Source: Exiguobacterium algae (lineage in GTDB: Bacteria > Bacillota > Bacilli > Exiguobacteriales > Exiguobacteriaceae). Taken from it: a stretch of DNA of 53,530 bases. Numbering within the stretch: position 1 is the stretch's first letter; every line of letters begins with the position of its first letter. The notes under the pieces were generated by a model that saw nothing but the letters and a program-made list of their open reading frames with translations, did not search any database and was not told the DNA's origin. Positions 53,367-53,530 of the stretch are shown here, piece after piece. Position numbers and translations under genes: made by a program. Location of the stretch: positions 1 to 53,530 of the forward strand of contig NZ_JACSKZ010000007.1 in assembly GCF_018617875.1 (NCBI RefSeq), given 5' to 3'.

Positions 53367-53369
53367 ACG

Positions 53370-53396
53370 AAAAGCGATGACACAGAATGTCATCGC
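53370..53396 (-). terminator. Second intrinsic terminator after the 5S gene
   Basis: GCGATGACA and TGTCATCGC form a 9-bp stem around TTCTG or similar, followed by TTTTCGTTT. It lies in tandem with the terminator at 53403-53433. Confidence 0.8.
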
Positions 53397-53402
53397 ACGT
53401 AC

Positions 53403-53433
53403 AAAAAAACGACCGAGCGCTATGCTCGGTCGT
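53403..53433 (-). terminator. First intrinsic terminator of the upstream rRNA operon
   Basis: A perfect 10-bp stem (ACGACCGAGC with GCTCGGTCGT) has a 5-base loop and seven Ts, directly after the 5S rRNA gene. Confidence 0.94.
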
Positions 53434-53442
53434 CTTCGCTGT

Positions 53443-53530
53443 TGCCTGGCAACGTCCTATCCTCACAGGGGGAGAACCCCCAACTACTTTCGGCGCTGAG
53501 ACGCTTAACTTCCGTGTTCGGCATGGGAAC
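53443..53530 (-). rRNA. rrf: 5S ribosomal RNA, 3' part
   Basis: The minus strand has the conserved 5S segments GTTCCCATGCCGAACACGG and AAGTTAAGCGTCTCAGCGCC, and ends GGACGTTGCCAGGC near 53443. The 5' part (about 30 bases) lies outside the window. The gene ends 10 bases before a strong terminator, so no tRNA cluster follows this rRNA operon. Confidence 0.93.

Noticed and set aside
53330-53440. tRNA genes after the 5S gene
   Set aside because: The 10 bases after 5S lead straight into two terminators; no cloverleaf-like sequence is present.

Overview
The window is a 53.5-kb housekeeping block from a low-GC Gram-positive bacterium of the order Bacillales. Every gene I can support lies on the minus strand. 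Gene order matches the Bacillus subtilis chromosome segment from ctsR to kbaA almost gene for gene. It departs in ways typical of a non-sporulating relative: cwlD, gerD, ybaJ and ybaK are absent between rpsI and salA, disA is absent between radA and yacL, and the L7Ae-like gene is absent between rpoC and rpsL. Exiguobacterium is my best guess for the genus; this is inferred from protein similarity and content, without a search. The block lies between two rRNA operons read in the same direction. The 3' part of a 5S gene is at the right edge (upstream in transcription) and the first bases of a 16S gene are at the left edge (downstream).

In the direction of transcription (right to left): (1) 53.5-48.8 kb, the CtsR heat-shock operon ctsR-mcsA-mcsB-clpC with a CtsR operator. 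(2) 48.8-45.0 kb, radA, the PIN/TRAM membrane protein yacL, and the isoprenoid genes ispD-ispF. (3) 45.0-39.4 kb, gltX, a cysteine-type T-box riboswitch, cysE-cysS, mrnC, rlmB and rae1 (yacP), which are tightly overlapping. (4) 39.3-37.5 kb, sigH, then rpmG-secE-nusG. (5) 37.5-34.3 kb, rplK-rplA, an L10-type leader, rplJ-rplL and a 16S methyltransferase. (6) 34.3-26.9 kb, rpoB-rpoC. (7) 26.9-22.2 kb, the str operon rpsL-rpsG-fusA-tuf. (8) 22.1-21.6 kb, one accessory gene, a small nucleotidyltransferase. (9) 21.6-3.2 kb, the S10-spc-alpha ribosomal protein cluster, then the ECF vitamin-transporter module (ecfA1-ecfA2-ecfT) and truA. (10) 3.2-0.3 kb, rplM-rpsI with their own promoter, then salA-kbaA, a terminator and the tandem promoters of the next rRNA operon.

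The genes supply core transcription (RNA polymerase alpha, beta and beta', sigma-H, NusG), translation (28 large- and small-subunit proteins from S10 to L17 and more elsewhere, IF1, EF-Tu, EF-G, two tRNA synthetases), protein export (SecE, SecY), stress proteolysis and energy-coupled vitamin uptake. I could read sigma-A type promoters with 16-17 base spacers in front of most transcription units. I also see clear intrinsic terminators and several structured mRNA leaders.

I found no CRISPR array, insertion sequence, prophage, defence island or new gene system. The points most worth checking are RNA-level: the ~200-nt leader of rpsJ, a hairpin enclosing an 11-codon ORF between fusA and tuf, and an attenuator-like hairpin before rpmG-secE-nusG. 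Also notable are the zinc-free S14 in the main cluster, retention of kbaA and sigH without neighbouring sporulation genes, the missing disA and L7Ae-like genes, and the lone nucleotidyltransferase between tuf and rpsJ.
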